Shown here piece by piece: positions 11,050 through 23,200 of a stretch of 64,000 nucleotides of DNA. This stretch comes from Cannabis sativa. Lineage: Eukaryota > Streptophyta > Magnoliopsida > Rosales > Cannabaceae. The DNA lies in contig NC_083606.1 in assembly GCF_029168945.1 (NCBI RefSeq), positions 19,990,041-20,054,040 on the forward strand, written 5' to 3'. The notes below the pieces were generated by a model. It was given only the letters and a program-made list of their open reading frames with translations. It was not told where the DNA came from and did no database searches. The position numbers and the translations under genes were made by a program. Numbering within the stretch: position 1 is the stretch's first letter; every line of letters starts with the position of its first letter.

Positions 11050-12112
11050 CCACTTCAGATTCCACAACACTTAGTAGAAGTGCATGAAGGCTTTTGCAAC
11101 AATCATGCTGCGGGCAAAGAATTTCTGAAAAGATACTTAGGCAAGGGTATTTTTCACATACTATGATTCAATGGACTATGTCAATAAATGTGACAAGTGC
11201 CAAAGATTCTCAAAGATCCCAAGATCTCCAACAAACGAGCTCACACTAATGCAGTCCCCTTGGCCCTTTGCTGTGTGGGGAATAGACCTAATTGGTCAAC
11301 TCTCTAAGGGAAAAATGGGTGTAAAATATGTCGTATTCGTAGTCGACTACTTCACTAAGTGGACAGAAGCTGAGCCACTGGCGACAATAACTTCTAAGAT
11401 AGTCCTCAACTTTGTTGTCAAGAGCATCATATGTCGATTTGGACTCTCTCAGCAGATTGTGTCAGACAATGGGAAATAGTTCGACAGTGATATCTTCACT
11501 GACTTTTATAACAGACATGACATCATTAAAAGTTTCTCCGCAGTTACGCATCCTCAAACAAATGGGCAAGTAGAAGCTGTAGATAAGACCCTCAAAGACA
11601 CTATGAAAAAGCGTCTAGAAGAGGCAAAAGGCAATTGGCCTGACTTACTCCCAGAGGTACTCTGGTCACACAGGACCACCGAGAAGATAGCCACTAGTCA
11701 GATACCCTTTGCATTAGCCTATGGATATGAAGCAATGTTGCCCATTGAATTGGAACCATTATGACCAAGAAGCAAACCACACCTTGCTATCAGAATCCCT
11801 CGACAAAATAAAGGAAAGAAGAGACCAAACCAACCTAAATCTGCATGCCTACCAGCAAAAAGTTATCAGGTACTTCAATAAACAAGTCAAGGAAAAGAAA
11901 TTCTTTGTAGGAGACTTAGTGCTTCGAAAGTATTCTTGAATACCATAGATCTTGCATCCGGAGTGTTCAGACAAAACTAGAAAGGTTCGTACCAAGTTAC
12001 AGAAATAACGAGTAAAGGTGCATACAAGCTTGGCAGGTATAATGAGAGCATGGAATTAGTTTCCCTACCAAGGTAGTGGAATGGAGAACATCTCAGAAAG
12101 TACTACCAATGA
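11050..12112 (+). pseudogene. Integrase and pol end of a Tat-type Ty3/gypsy element, decayed
   Basis: The fragment begins in the integrase zinc finger (HEGFCNNH near 11082, then CDKC near 11190). It continues through the core: GIDLIGQLSKGKMGVKY, VDYFTKWTEAEPLATITSK, IVSDNGK, then HPQTNGQVEA after an in-frame stop. The C-terminal end (VGDLVLRKYS, then YKLG and LRKYYQ) is the usual pol terminus of Tat elements. Several stops and a frame change near 11760 are present. All upstream gag-pol domains are absent, so this is an internally deleted copy. Confidence 0.85.
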
Positions 12113-12856
12113 ACAACTTGTAAAAACACTACTCTTCAATAGTGGTTCCCGTATAGCTCACTGTATAAGAATTAGTGTAAGAGAGCTAAGTTTCTACCAC
12201 TATTTAGTGGTGGCCCCTGTTTGGTATGTCATGCAAGAATAGCCAAAAAAATGAGTTTAGAAGCAGACTTTAGATTTGTAAGCTTTTAGAATAAAAAAAA
12301 TGTATGTTGCACAACAACAACACATATGTAAGACCAATTAATGAATAAAAACATTGTTTCAGTTCAAAATTGTGTCAAATAACTTGCTAACAAGATAACT
12401 TCTTAAAGTTAATCTTCATTATTTTAGTTCCACATGCATACAAATAAGTCCCTACAAGAAAATACACAGGCAAAGGTCTATAGTACTTGGTGAATTATAA
12501 ATGACCAAGAGACCATAAGTCTGCTCGATCACTTAGGGGCACCCACACCGTACAACATCGAACAATCACAGTTAAACTTAAGCAAAATTTAAAGCTTTGA
12601 TAAGCAAAAAATTGAAAGCTAAGTAAGTTTGAATGACATACTTCAGATTAGACATAAAAAAATGTAAGCCTAGACACCTACATGTCTAACAAAAGAAGTT
12701 AAAGCTGGGATTAAAGACCGTCTATCCAGTCATTTGTTTGAAAGTAAAAGGTCCAAAGGCCATACACGAACATTGTTCAAAAGTAAAGGGCCTATAGGCC
12801 ATACAAGAACAAAAAATAAAGTATGCAAAATAAAAGCATAAAAAAAACATAAGTCT
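12113..12856. other. Non-coding spacer of the Tat-type element
   Basis: There is no convincing coding frame. A pair of near-identical units around 12735-12810 ('aaaggtccaaaggccata' and 'aaagggcctataggccata') forms a short tandem duplication. Such repeats are common between pol and the 3' LTR of Tat elements. Confidence 0.5.
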
Positions 12857-15515
12857 CTAGACATCTTCAGGAATAATCACAGGGGTAGGCGATTTCAAGT
12901 CAACCAAACGCTCGACAGATTGAGCTTTTGATGTAGACTCTGTAGTCTGGCCAATGGAAGGCTAGCCAGATGGCATCTCATCCATAGCCTGACTGGCTAA
13001 TGCTCTAGTAGGCTGGTCGGTAGAAGCATTAAGGGTCTGGCTAGCCAGCACCTCATCACCCTGTGCGGCCTGGTCTGACGGTTACCACTCTCATATAACA
13101 CCCTCCCTCGAGCAAGTTAGCTCTCACGAAGGGACAACTCCATGTATGAAAGATTGGCCTCAGGGTTATGAAGAAATACCTCATAAAGGACCTCTATGGA
13201 CAAGTCTCCATACTCGTCTCTGATCGCTTATTACCCATCAAGGGCCTCTTGCTTCTCTATGAGGGCTATATGCTTCTTGCTGCACTCCTTCTCCAATTCC
13301 ATCTTTAGTTTGGAGTTATCAATTGTCATGTTTATCTCCTCTTGGTTATGAATACCAAGTAGTTGACCAACACCGTCATACTGATCCTAGACCTCCTTCA
13401 GCTGGGGCGATGTCAAATCTAGATCAGCATGCACCTCTACAAGCTCAGCCTCTTTTGCCTTGAGTTTGGCATCATTACTCTCAAGTTTCTTCTTGAAAAC
13501 TATAGTAGAGCCCTTAGCCATGTCATGGGCATGGCTAAGCTTCAACAAGGTCTGAAATAAAAAATAAACAAGAAAAGGTGTATGAAAGGACTACATGAAA
13601 AATATCAGTAAGACAAATAAACAACTTACGGAGTAACATCTTTAAGAGTGTTGGTTGTTAGATAATTCAGGGTGTCAACATCCAAGTCCTGGAGTTGCTC
13701 ATCAACACTTGGCAAGCATTTGCCTATATAGTTGTGCGCAATATCTTTCATCCTCTCACGCTTAGTTGAGCAGGTTGCCCGACTGTGCTTTTGGGCTGCC
13801 TTGCCCGATGGTCTTTAAGGAGGAGGAGGAAGAGCAGTGCTCGAAAGAAGATATATAACCACGAGCTAGTTGGGCGGTGGAAGACCTGAAAGAGGAGGAG
13901 GCAAGCCATTTTGGGTCACATCAGAAGACCCAATAGTCTTGGCCACCTTGGCATGAGACCGACCAGAAGAAGAGCCACCTGAGGACCTCTTCACCAGGTT
14001 TTTCATCCTGGAAGCCATATGAACAAAAAAGAAAATAACAAAGTTAGAATACAAGTTATAAGTACTAAATACAAGTAAAAGTAAGAAAATTACTATCGTC
14101 AGGAGTGGGGTCGGAAACCTCTCATCCTTGAAAGAGGTTTCATCAAAACTGTTCTCAGAGGAAGCATCCATACCTTTGTCTTTGGACGTAGGTGGTGGCT
14201 GGACAAGCCTAGCAAACTCTTATCTTTCAGGCCTAATCAACATGGGGGCATCCTCAACTGTGCCTCCCCGTGCCAAACACTGCTGAAAGGCTCATCCCTC
14301 CTGGCTACTATTCAGGCAATCTTGGCCAGAGGGATGTCCTCGTCAGACTTACCATTTTCCTGCTTGGGCACAGGTCTTTTCTTTTGGATAACCTCCTTCA
14401 CCGCAAGAGTATCGTCTGGATCTTTAGGAGGGCTTCTAACACCCTCGGTATTTTGTCCAGGAAGGTACAAGCCATACTTCTTAAAATTTTGCTCACAAGC
14501 TAACTTGCAGATGTTACACCTTTTAGTAGGGAGAGATAGAATATGATTGGTTCTATCCCTCAGCCTGAGAGTGGGGATTGGATGAAGGTATGTCAGGACC
14601 CTTTAAAAAAGATGATGGACGTACCTAACATCCTAAGCAATGAAGTAGCTCTTGGCGTACTTCCCAGTTTTAGACATGGCCCTTGTCATTGGTACCTCCA
14701 AGCCATTGATTGCCCAGCTGGCTAAAGTAAAAGTATCCAGACTTGCCCTGCTTCGGAGTGGATTTTAGCTCAAAATAGTAACTAACCTCCTAAGGTGAGG
14801 GATGCGGCCAGCTTAACTCTGCACAGAGAATGAAGAGTGCCGAAAGGTACTTAATGCCTTTTGAAGTAATCTGAGTCAGACACAACCTAAAGAAGTTGGT
14901 TATGTCCCTAAAATAGGGATGCAAGGGCAAGACCGCCCCTTGCTTGGCATGGGGCCTTGACCATGCCATCTAGTTGGATGGAAGACAATGTGCCAATTGA
15001 ACCCTAGTGGGCCTATCACATTAGACTCTTCCCACGAGTCCCTTTCCCTTGATTTAGTAGAGCTTGCCAACCTACAAGGAAGATGGAGGAGATATACAGT
15101 GCTACTTATCTCCGTACTTGAGGAACCAAGGCTCGAGAGTCTCATCCTCAACATAATTAACTCCAACCTTTGACAGTTAACCCCTAGCATTTAAAGGTTG
15201 TTCAAACTCATCATAAGTATCTAGAGGATTACATTGGATCACGACAAAAGTCTTATACTGCCTCCTAGCAGTTTGGCATGGAAGCAGATTCGAGCTACTT
15301 AGCCTCTAACTTGTCATCTTGACCAGCCAAGGGTTCCTCATCCTGGCTGGCCTCAAGTTGCCCGGCCAAAGGCTCCTCAGCCTGGCCAGCCTCAAGCTGT
15401 TCAACTTGAGGTTGTTTAGCCTCCTCAACATGTCAAACCCTTCCTCTTGCCATCAGCTTGGAAATATGAGGGTCCTCAAGAGGTGTCCTACGACATATTT
15501 ACTTCGTCCTAGCCA
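12857..15515 (-). pseudogene. Antisense gene remnant of a Tat-type element, with introns
   Basis: Read on the - strand, a candidate start (MARTK, ATG at 15515-15513) is followed by a degenerate frame. It contains AVLPLHPYFRDITNFFRLCL, then GIKYLSALFILCAELSWPHP and SGYFYFSQLGNQWLGG. This matches the style of the 'putative gypsy type transposon' domain carried antisense by Tat/Retand-type elements (from memory of the family). A Ser/Gly-rich segment (13870-14010) and a Lys/Glu-rich likely coiled coil (about 13440-13550) follow, ending PVIIPEDV-stop at 12857. Two canonical GT-AG introns are visible in this direction, 14093-14008 and 13629-13552. Many stops show that it is dead. Confidence 0.65.
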
Positions 15516-16079
15516 TGGTGGGATATGGCTAAAAGTATCTAGCTATGATAACAATAGCCTCAACAGTGGAAAGACCTCTAACTATAAGAGTTGCCCGTCC
15601 AGTGGGCAACGTGTCAGGCACACCTTCTTAGACAATATAAGTCCACGACTTGGGGAGGAACTGCCTCCACCCCTGGTTCAGTTCCCAGATGATCCGACCA
15701 TAAAGCTCACTGCCTACTCGCTTAGAATAGTGGTGGTGCTAAATCTCAAGTTCTGGAGAACCACTACTGACCTTGAAATCACAAGAGGAACTATCCAAAG
15801 AACCCCTCGGAAGAAGAACTAGTTGTCTGAACTAGACAATAATCTTTGTAAAGAAGACTGAGCAAGTCTTCTTCAATCTAGTTGTCAACTCCCCAAAAGT
15901 TATGCAGGTTCATCTGTCCAAAAAGGCAGAGGGAGATGAACAACCGGATGAAATAAAAAGACTTAGACAAAGCACAGGTCAACTGGCCAAAACCTAAGGG
16001 TAGTAACAAGACAACCCTGATGTACAAAGTTGTAAATTGGCAAAGTATAGACTTCAAGTTCAAAAAATTAAATAAACAT

Positions 16080-16390
16080 TGAGTTTTAGGCCATTAATTG
16101 GCTAGGATAGATTCTACCTAAGACAACCTGTAGAGAGTTCCTATGGAATCGAGTACTAGACAAGGGTGAAATAGGCTCAAAAAGCCATACAGAGTTTTTA
16201 CAAAGACCAAGTATTAGCCAGAACTAGGCAAACTTGCGATGCAAAACTGCGTACCAGCCAGGTTTTTGGGTCTAAAATCATGAACTGGCCAAGGTCTCTG
16301 TCTGAAACCACTAATTGGCTAGGGTTACATGTAAAGACCACAAACTGGCCAGGGTCACAAACAGACCCTATGTGCTGACCAGAAGCTAAA
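16080..16390. repeat. Degenerate repeats around 'aactggccagggt'
   Basis: Variants of ac(c)aa(c/t)tggcca(a/g)ggt recur about every 40-50 bp between the antisense gene and the right LTR of the Tat-type element. No coding content is seen. Confidence 0.5.
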
Positions 16391-16860
16391 AAAAATCAAA
16401 ATCTTATTTTTCTAAAATTCAAACAATGTTCTTCGTGACTCAAAGAGTCAAGAATCAAAATAGAGTTCAAAATTTAATCTTTTTAATCAGAAATTCATAC
16501 ATTATACATCCTAAAACTATCAAACGAATTATAATGTAAAAATGACTACACTACAGCGTGAGAATAAAAAATTTTAAAAAGCTTAAAGTTATCAATTGCA
16601 AATTCAAGAATACAATGAAAAAGTAAGATTTGAAGACTTATCCACTGAGGAAGACCATTGTGGACACTCGAGCAACAATCGGATCGTCGAAAAAATTAAA
16701 AACCACAAGGAATGGAGGTGCTTGGGGCGTCAATTTTGAAAAAGGAAACGAAAAGTTTTTTTTTTCTCTTTTTCTTACAGAGAGAATACAAAGGAGAGAG
16801 AGGGGGTGAAGTAAAATGAGGAAAAATGAAGAATGAACCTTATATAGGTACTGATATATT

Positions 16861-16894
16861 CCCCCCCCCCCCCCCAAAAAAAAAAAAAAAAAAA
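16861..16894. repeat. poly(C)-poly(A) homopolymer tract
   Basis: A run of about 15 C is followed at once by about 19 A. It is a low-complexity site and its length is likely to be unreliable in any assembly. Confidence 0.95.
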
Positions 16895-17165
16895 CTTAAT
16901 GGGTGGTTATTTGTCCACAAAGATATCTATGCATGGGATAAGAAGACCAAAAGTTAAAAAAAAAAAAAATAGAAAAATGTGCAGTCGTTACATAAATCCC
17001 CATAATAATTGGCAATAAAGTCATTTTTTTATCATAAAGATAAGTCATTTGAAGAGTCCAATACACGACTAGGCAAAGTTTCCTAGTAAAAGCTTTTATA
17101 GTCAAGACTAGAGCTGAAAAGTCTCTATCCGTATAGACGTCTGCATAGGGACTTAGGGGGCAAAT

Positions 17166-18081
17166 GTTATCCCAATTATTTCCCACCTTACGTGGCATGT
17201 CCACATAATCATAATTGAAATCACGCCGAATATAACCTGTCAATAACCGAACAAGGTCACCTTGCACGACACATTAATTGTCAACAATTCTGAGGCTATC
17301 AAACAGGATCAAGCAAGGAGAGAATGGCCATCCAGGGAACCCTGGCCGGACCATGCCTGGCCGACCAATGAAGTCCCACATGACGGCTAGGCCCTAGAAA
17401 TAGGGCTAGCCGGCCAATGTGTGCAGACAACCTCAAAGGAAAGCTTGAACAAATCGTGGGGTCCATAGCCACCTTCTGGAAGATTCTCAAGCTAAATTTC
17501 AGTTACGGGATAGATCCATCAACCCACAAAGATATGCATATTCCCTCAAAGATATTAGTCCAATATTCTAAGGATTTAGTTAGTAATTTAAATATAAGAT
17601 AAAAAGATGTTATTTTTCTTATTCTAGAAGATATATTTACATATTTGAATTATGATCTTTTGTAAACCCTACACTATATATAAAGAACATTAGACCACAT
17701 GAAAAGAGACCTCAAGCCCAAGTCTCACATGCCCCATAGCCTCTTTCTCAGTCCTCCGCTCCACTTTTGTTTCCTAGACACTAAATCTATTTCCTTTACA
17801 AAAATCTCACAAGTTCTTCAATCTGTAATACTCAATTCTTATTATTGTACTATTGAAAAGAACTATAGTTAGAAATTACAAGGTCTAAGCCTGTACTCCA
17901 TGCGATATTATCTCAAGAATAAATATAACTAAGAGGGAAGTATGTCATTACCCATTCATCAAGGGAGCCGAACCTCTATAAATTCACGTGTTATTTTTAT
18001 TATTTATTATTATTATTTACATGTGGTGAAAATTAATAATTAATAAGATTCTACTGTCACTTAATTAAATTTTAAGTCAAC
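17166..18081 (+). mobile_element. 3' LTR of the Tat-type element (approximate right end)
   Basis: It starts tgttatcccaattatttccc and resembles the LTR at 877, including the shared toacgtggcatgtccac-type block and a TATA-like box (ctatatataaagaacatta) near 17672. The right end is uncertain; a CA end at about 18081 (agtcaaca) is a guess. No target duplication could be found. Confidence 0.55.
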
Positions 18082-18261
18082 ATAGCCACGGTTAGGAGTA
18101 GGGGTGTTCATCAAACCGCTCAAACTACTCAAACCGCCCGCACCGCAAAAAAAATGCAGTTTGAAATTCTTTGCGATGCGGTCGTGGTTTGAATTTTTTC
18201 TAAACCGCGCATTGCGGTGCGGTTTGCGGTTTTGAATTGTTAATATGCGGTTCAAACCGCA

Positions 18262-19057
18262 TGGTATATTATTTTATAATATAATAAGTGTAGATTAAAA
18301 TGTAGTAATATATATTATTTTGTGAATAATATGTATTAGGTGTTTGGTAAATAAATTGTGTAACATATAATTTATTTAACCTAAAATTGTAACCTACACT
18401 TTATAACATGGAGAAGAGTTACAAAGTTAATTGTTTTTGTAACTTCTTTTGGTTGATCATAATATTGTGTAATAAAAGAGATGTTACACAATTTGATGAT
18501 AGGATTCAAATGGTTTGAAATATAGTTGTTACAAACTATATTAATGCTCATTATATGAGAGAAATGAGATGGTGAGTTTGAATTCTAAGTGTGATCACCT
18601 AAACACTATATAAAAGAGGTCTATGGTGCTCATTTGAGGGTAAGAGATGAAGTTTTCTATCAAGAAAGCACTTTGCTAGAAAACCCTAAAAGGCTTATAA
18701 TTCCCAAAGCTATTTCCTAGAGAGTTCCCTTAGTGCTTAGAGATAGGGGGAAATAAGCTTTTGGACAAAGGTGTAATACCTTGTTCAAGTCATGGTGATC
18801 CTCACTAATCTACACTCAAGGTTGTGAGTGAGTGTTTATACATATATATTATTCTCTTATTATATACACATATTTTATATTACATGTGTTCTTATCTTCT
18901 TCTATATTTCTTATATATAATATATATATATATAGTGTATATATATTGTATATTATGTTGTTGTAACATTTATTTAATCTCTTTGTTGGTCCTTGTATTG
19001 TATTACAATAGAGTTGTAATATTTTGATTTTCTTCCATTGTAATAATATCTCTAACA
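18262..19057 (+). mobile_element. Solo LTR inserted in hAT-like copy 1
   Basis: This 796-bp block starts tggtatatta and ends tctctaaca (TG...CA), with the 5-bp duplication CCGCA at 18257-18261 and 19058-19062. It has a TATA-like box (ctatataaaag) near 18607. No internal domains remain, as expected after LTR-LTR recombination. Orientation is taken from the TATA-like box. Confidence 0.8.
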
Positions 19058-19190
19058 CCGCACCGCACCGCACATTATAAAAATACAATTTTTTTATATT
19101 TATTTAGGTCCAATATGTGAATGTCTAACTCAAATCCCACTAATTATTGTATTATTGAAACTTATTTTTTTTTTTTCATTTTTATTTTTA

Positions 19191-19563
19191 GGGTACATAC
19201 CATTTTGGACCCTATATTTTATAAAAGTTACCAATTGGACCCTGTATTTTGTTAAATGACAAAATAGACCCTATATTTTCTAAAATAGTACAAATAGGAC
19301 CCTGAATTGATCTTTTGTCAAAATAAAGTTTAATTATAATCCGATCTAAAAGTGCTATGACAAAACTGTTTATATTTTTTGTATCTGTTCGTATTAAGCA
19401 TTGTCTTCAAGTTGGTTGTATTAAAAAAAAAGTTGTCAAAAATTAAGCTCAGGGTCCTATTTTTACTATTTTAGAAAATACAGGGTCCATTTTGTCATTT
19501 AACAAAACACAGGGTCCAATCTGTAACTTTTGCAAAACACAGGATCCAAAATGGTATTTACCT
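19191..19563. mobile_element. Mutator-type MITE inserted in hAT-like copy 1
   Basis: Long inverted arms read 'ggtacataccattttggacc...' and '...ggatccaaaatggtatttacc'. A 9-bp duplication TTATTTTTA lies at 19182-19190 and 19564-19572, the length typical of Mutator-like elements. No ORF is present. The arms hold several 'cagggtcc'-type motifs. A strongly decayed relative lies at about 55735-56065. Confidence 0.75.
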
Positions 19564-19790
19564 TTATTTTTAAGTCTTATGGTATTTTTGACATGTGTTG
19601 CTTAAACTTTGTTGTATTTGTGATAGTTTAATTATTTGGTGATAGTCTAAACTGCAAAAATCGCACTGCACCGTACTATTTTTTGCGATGCGGGTGCGGT
19701 TTTAGAAATCGGAAAAACTGCACGTGCGAGTTAGTTTGAAAAAATAGCCAAAAATTACACCACTCGCATTGCGAAGATCCTAGTTAGGAG

Positions 19791-20117
19791 AATTTATTTA
19801 AATACGGTAAACTTTAAGAGGTAAGATTAATGTCAAAAGTTGATAGCACAAAAATGCTAATTATCGTAAATGGTAATTGTTTTTTTTTTTTTTTTTTGAA
19901 ACATGTAAATGGTAATTGAGAAGTTATTTTTTCAACCAATTTTCACAACAAATACTACTAACCATTAATCATGACAGTGCTGGGCCATGGAGCGGAGATA
20001 AAAAAGACGGCTAATCCGACGGTCAGATCTTTTGGGCGCAGTGATCAAGCGTTATAGAGTCGCGAAGCACTAGATCTCCGGGACCATACCAATTCAACCC
20101 CAAACTCCACACATACA

Positions 20118-20152
<35 letters not shown>

Positions 20153-20288
20153 TTCTCGCTTCTCCCTTCCACTTTCACAACAACACAATACACTCTGTCA
20201 GAGACTACACTTGGAAGAAGAAGAAGATGATTCGGATCATCCATGTGTAGTACGGTTTGTATAATGTTGGTGTAGATCGAGGTTGAAC
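19791..20288 (+). promoter_or_regulatory. Putative promoter and 5' UTR of TRS130
   Basis: The interval between the hAT-like element and the start codon holds an AT-rich part with a T-run near 19880, then a pyrimidine-rich leader with (CT)n at 20122-20148. A CT-rich leader just before the ATG is common in plant genes. I see no convincing TATA box, and the transcription start is not determined. Confidence 0.45.
20122..20148. repeat. (CT)n microsatellite in TRS130 leader
   Basis: A 27-bp CT run lies about 140 bp before the start codon. Confidence 0.95.
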
Positions 20289-23200
20289 ATGGCGAATTTT
20301 CTAGCTCAGTTCCAGACAATCAAGAATTCCTGTGATCACCTCGTCATTGCTGGTAAAATCTCATTTCCTTACTCGATTCTATTTTCTTCTTTACTAAATT
20401 TAGCTTTTAGGTTGCAAAATTTTGAGCTTGATTTTGTTTCCCCTGCTACCGATCTTATTGCGATTCAGATTGTGTTTAGACATACATACTAGATTTGAAT
20501 GGTTCCTTTGCAATTCTAAGGATCATAGTTTGAGCTAAAAAATAGTTTGAGACGTTAATGGCTAATTGGGATTATGAATGAGAGTGCTAACAGGTATTGC
20601 GTTTCGCTTTTTATGTTGTTTTCAGAATTTGGAATCCGGGATAAGTTAGAAATATCATAGAATTTACGTGTTTTGAGAATGTGGGCCTATTTAATACTGA
20701 ATTATGGAAATGCTTGAAGAATAAATTTTTGTATTTTCTGATCATGTTTGTAAAAATAGTAACAAAGATTGGGTTTCCCCCTTCGATTTCTCGTAGTTTT
20801 AATATTGAGTTATTCGGGATTTCTTAATGAGTGTACTCAGTGATTTCAGTTACGTATCCCTGTTTAGCGTAATTAGTTTAAGAACCATATGGCATCATTA
20901 GCATGAGTCCTTTTTTACTTTGCGAGCTATGTGTGAATCATCTGAGGCTGTTAGTTGATTATATATCTTTACTGGGAAGCAGGCTGGGGTAATTTTGTGT
21001 ATGTTGAACTTTTATTGTAAGTTGATGGAGAGTTATTAAGTACGCTCCTGCAAATCTCACTTAACTGTGTTTGTCCCTCTGAAGTTTTACATTCTGGTTT
21101 TTTCTGTTGCTTTTGGAAGATGATTGAAGAAATGTATTGGTAATGCAGTTATCATAATGGTCCTTAAAAGTCAATAATATAATTTGAATAAAACACATGT
21201 GGTGGTGCTTTTCAGTTGAAGATGTGAGTGATTTATGGCCCACTGTGAAGACTGGTTTTGAGGAGCGTTTTCCATTGAAAAGAGCCTGCTTGAACAATAA
21301 GACCCGGAATCCTGTGTTTGTGGAGAATTTGCCTGCCGAATTCATTTTAACAACAGATGCGAGACTTCGCAGCCGGTTTCCGCAGGAGCAATACTTATTT
21401 TGGTTTCGAGAACCATATGCAACTGTTGTCCTTGTCACTTGTGAGGTAACATGCAATTTTCTTTACCTCACCTATGTCTTCGACTTTTTACTTCTCAGCA
21501 TAGCTCTGCAGGTGCAGGTTTATATGATTTTAGATGATTTATTGTGTCTCTACCTTTTTGTGGTTTTCCAGTGATGGTAGTTTGAAGCAAAGAATTTGCT
21601 TGTGTAGGCATTGAGAATTTATATATTTATAGGACAGTTCGTGTATTTGCATCTCATATGTTTTGTGGGGAAAAGGGTGCATTTTATTTTCTATTGATAA
21701 GGTTACACATACAATGATGTTTATAAGCATTTTTAACTAGCTAAGGATGAAATTATTTATTTAAAATCAGAACTGTGAGGGGGAAGGGTTGGAAAAAAAA
21801 AATTATACTGCCATATTTTGTTGTGTGTAGTCTGGTGAAGAGGTAGATGTTTATAGGTAATTAATGGTGCTATTGGAAAGTAGTCAGATCTGAAGAGAAA
21901 GGATAGTAGAATTCTTTATGCGAGTGTCAATTTTTTTTATTTTATATTGTGTATTGTCATCTATAAGAAGAAAAAAGGAAAAAAATGTACTCTTACATCT
22001 TTTTTCTCTTCTGCTGGTGGAAGACACTAAAAGGATAATATTTGATTTTTTTTTTTTTGTTTTTTATGTCGTTACTTCTTCAACGATTTCACTTACCTTT
22101 TATTCTTCTTAGATGGTGATTTCTTTTTCTTCATACACTAATGCCCGATGTTATTGTGCTAATGCAATTGACATATTGTAGAGTGACAACTTTTTTCTTT
22201 ATTAGGGCCTTGATGAGTTCAAAACCATCTTGAAACCACGCCTGAAATTAATCGTCCAAAATGATGAACGGGAATGGTTTATTGTTTATGTCTCTAAGGC
22301 TCATCCAAGTAATGATCAGGCTACCAAAATGGCAAAAAAAGTATATGCTAGACTTGAAGTTGATTTTAGCTCAAAGAAAAGAGAAAGGTAAACTTGCTGC
22401 TTTCAGTTGTTGGTACATTTTCAGTTGATGTCTTCTTATATATAGTTGTTATTTTTAATATATTAAAGAGTAGCTGTCTGTGATGCTCTCTGATACTTAT
22501 TTCATACTCACTTGATATCTTTTCTTTAGCATACCTTTATCTTAATTCTTATATTGACTTAATTTTGTTTTACTACTGTATATATATTACGAGAATATGA
22601 ACTTCTCTTGTAAATATTGCTTAGATTTCTACAGTTTATTTTAACATTGCTTTACTCAGGTGCTGCAAATATGATTTACATTCCCCTGAAGCAAATTTTT
22701 GGGAAGACTTAGAATCTAAGATTGTGGAATCTATTAGAAATACCTTGGACAAGCGTGTACAGTTTTACGAGGATGAGATACGCAAACTCAGTGAACAACG
22801 ACTCATGCCAGTGTGGAACTTCTGCAATTTTTTTATTCTGAAGGTTGTTTAATCTTGGCAATATGTAAACTATAACAATTTGATAAGAAAATGCATAGTA
22901 AATAGGAATTAAGCATATTACTGAAAATATTATTTGTGATCCTGTTTGCATTTCTGGCTTGTTCTTGTGCATAGATCTTGTTCATAATATTCATGACTAG
23001 GAGTTTGTAATCCACTTCTTGCATATATGTAGGCACAAGCTCCACAACCCTTTGTTTTTGTAGCCATGTACTCTCCGCCGTCTATGCATTATTTTCTTTC
23101 TATTCTAGATACTTACTGTTTTTAGCTACTTGTTCTCAGGAAAGCTTGGCTTTTATATTTGAGATTGCTCATCTTCATGAAGACGCTCTACGTGAATATG

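Larger units (their letters stand above)
18099..19782. mobile_element. Non-autonomous hAT-like element, copy 1
   Basis: It is bounded by the perfect 8-bp duplication GTTAGGAG (18091-18098 and 19783-19790), which is the length typical of the hAT superfamily. The left end is taggggtgttcatcaaaccg; the right end (gcgaagatccta) is its decayed inverse. Subterminal DNA is packed with 'aaccgcaccgc' and 'gcggtgcggttt' motifs on both sides. It encodes no transposase. Two later insertions lie inside (18262-19057 and 19191-19563), so the original was about 500 bp. Confidence 0.85.

Noticed and set aside
15319..15822. 167-codon + strand frame in the Tat element
   Set aside because: The opposite strand carries the antisense gene remnant starting MARTK; the + frame has no domain.
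18824..19088. Tyr/Ile/Leu-rich frames on both strands
   Set aside because: They are translations of AT-rich microsatellite-like DNA within the solo LTR.
20023..20319. - strand 98-codon frame over the TRS130 leader
   Set aside because: It depends on the CT microsatellite (Arg-Glu run) and overlaps the promoter/5' UTR of a well-supported gene.
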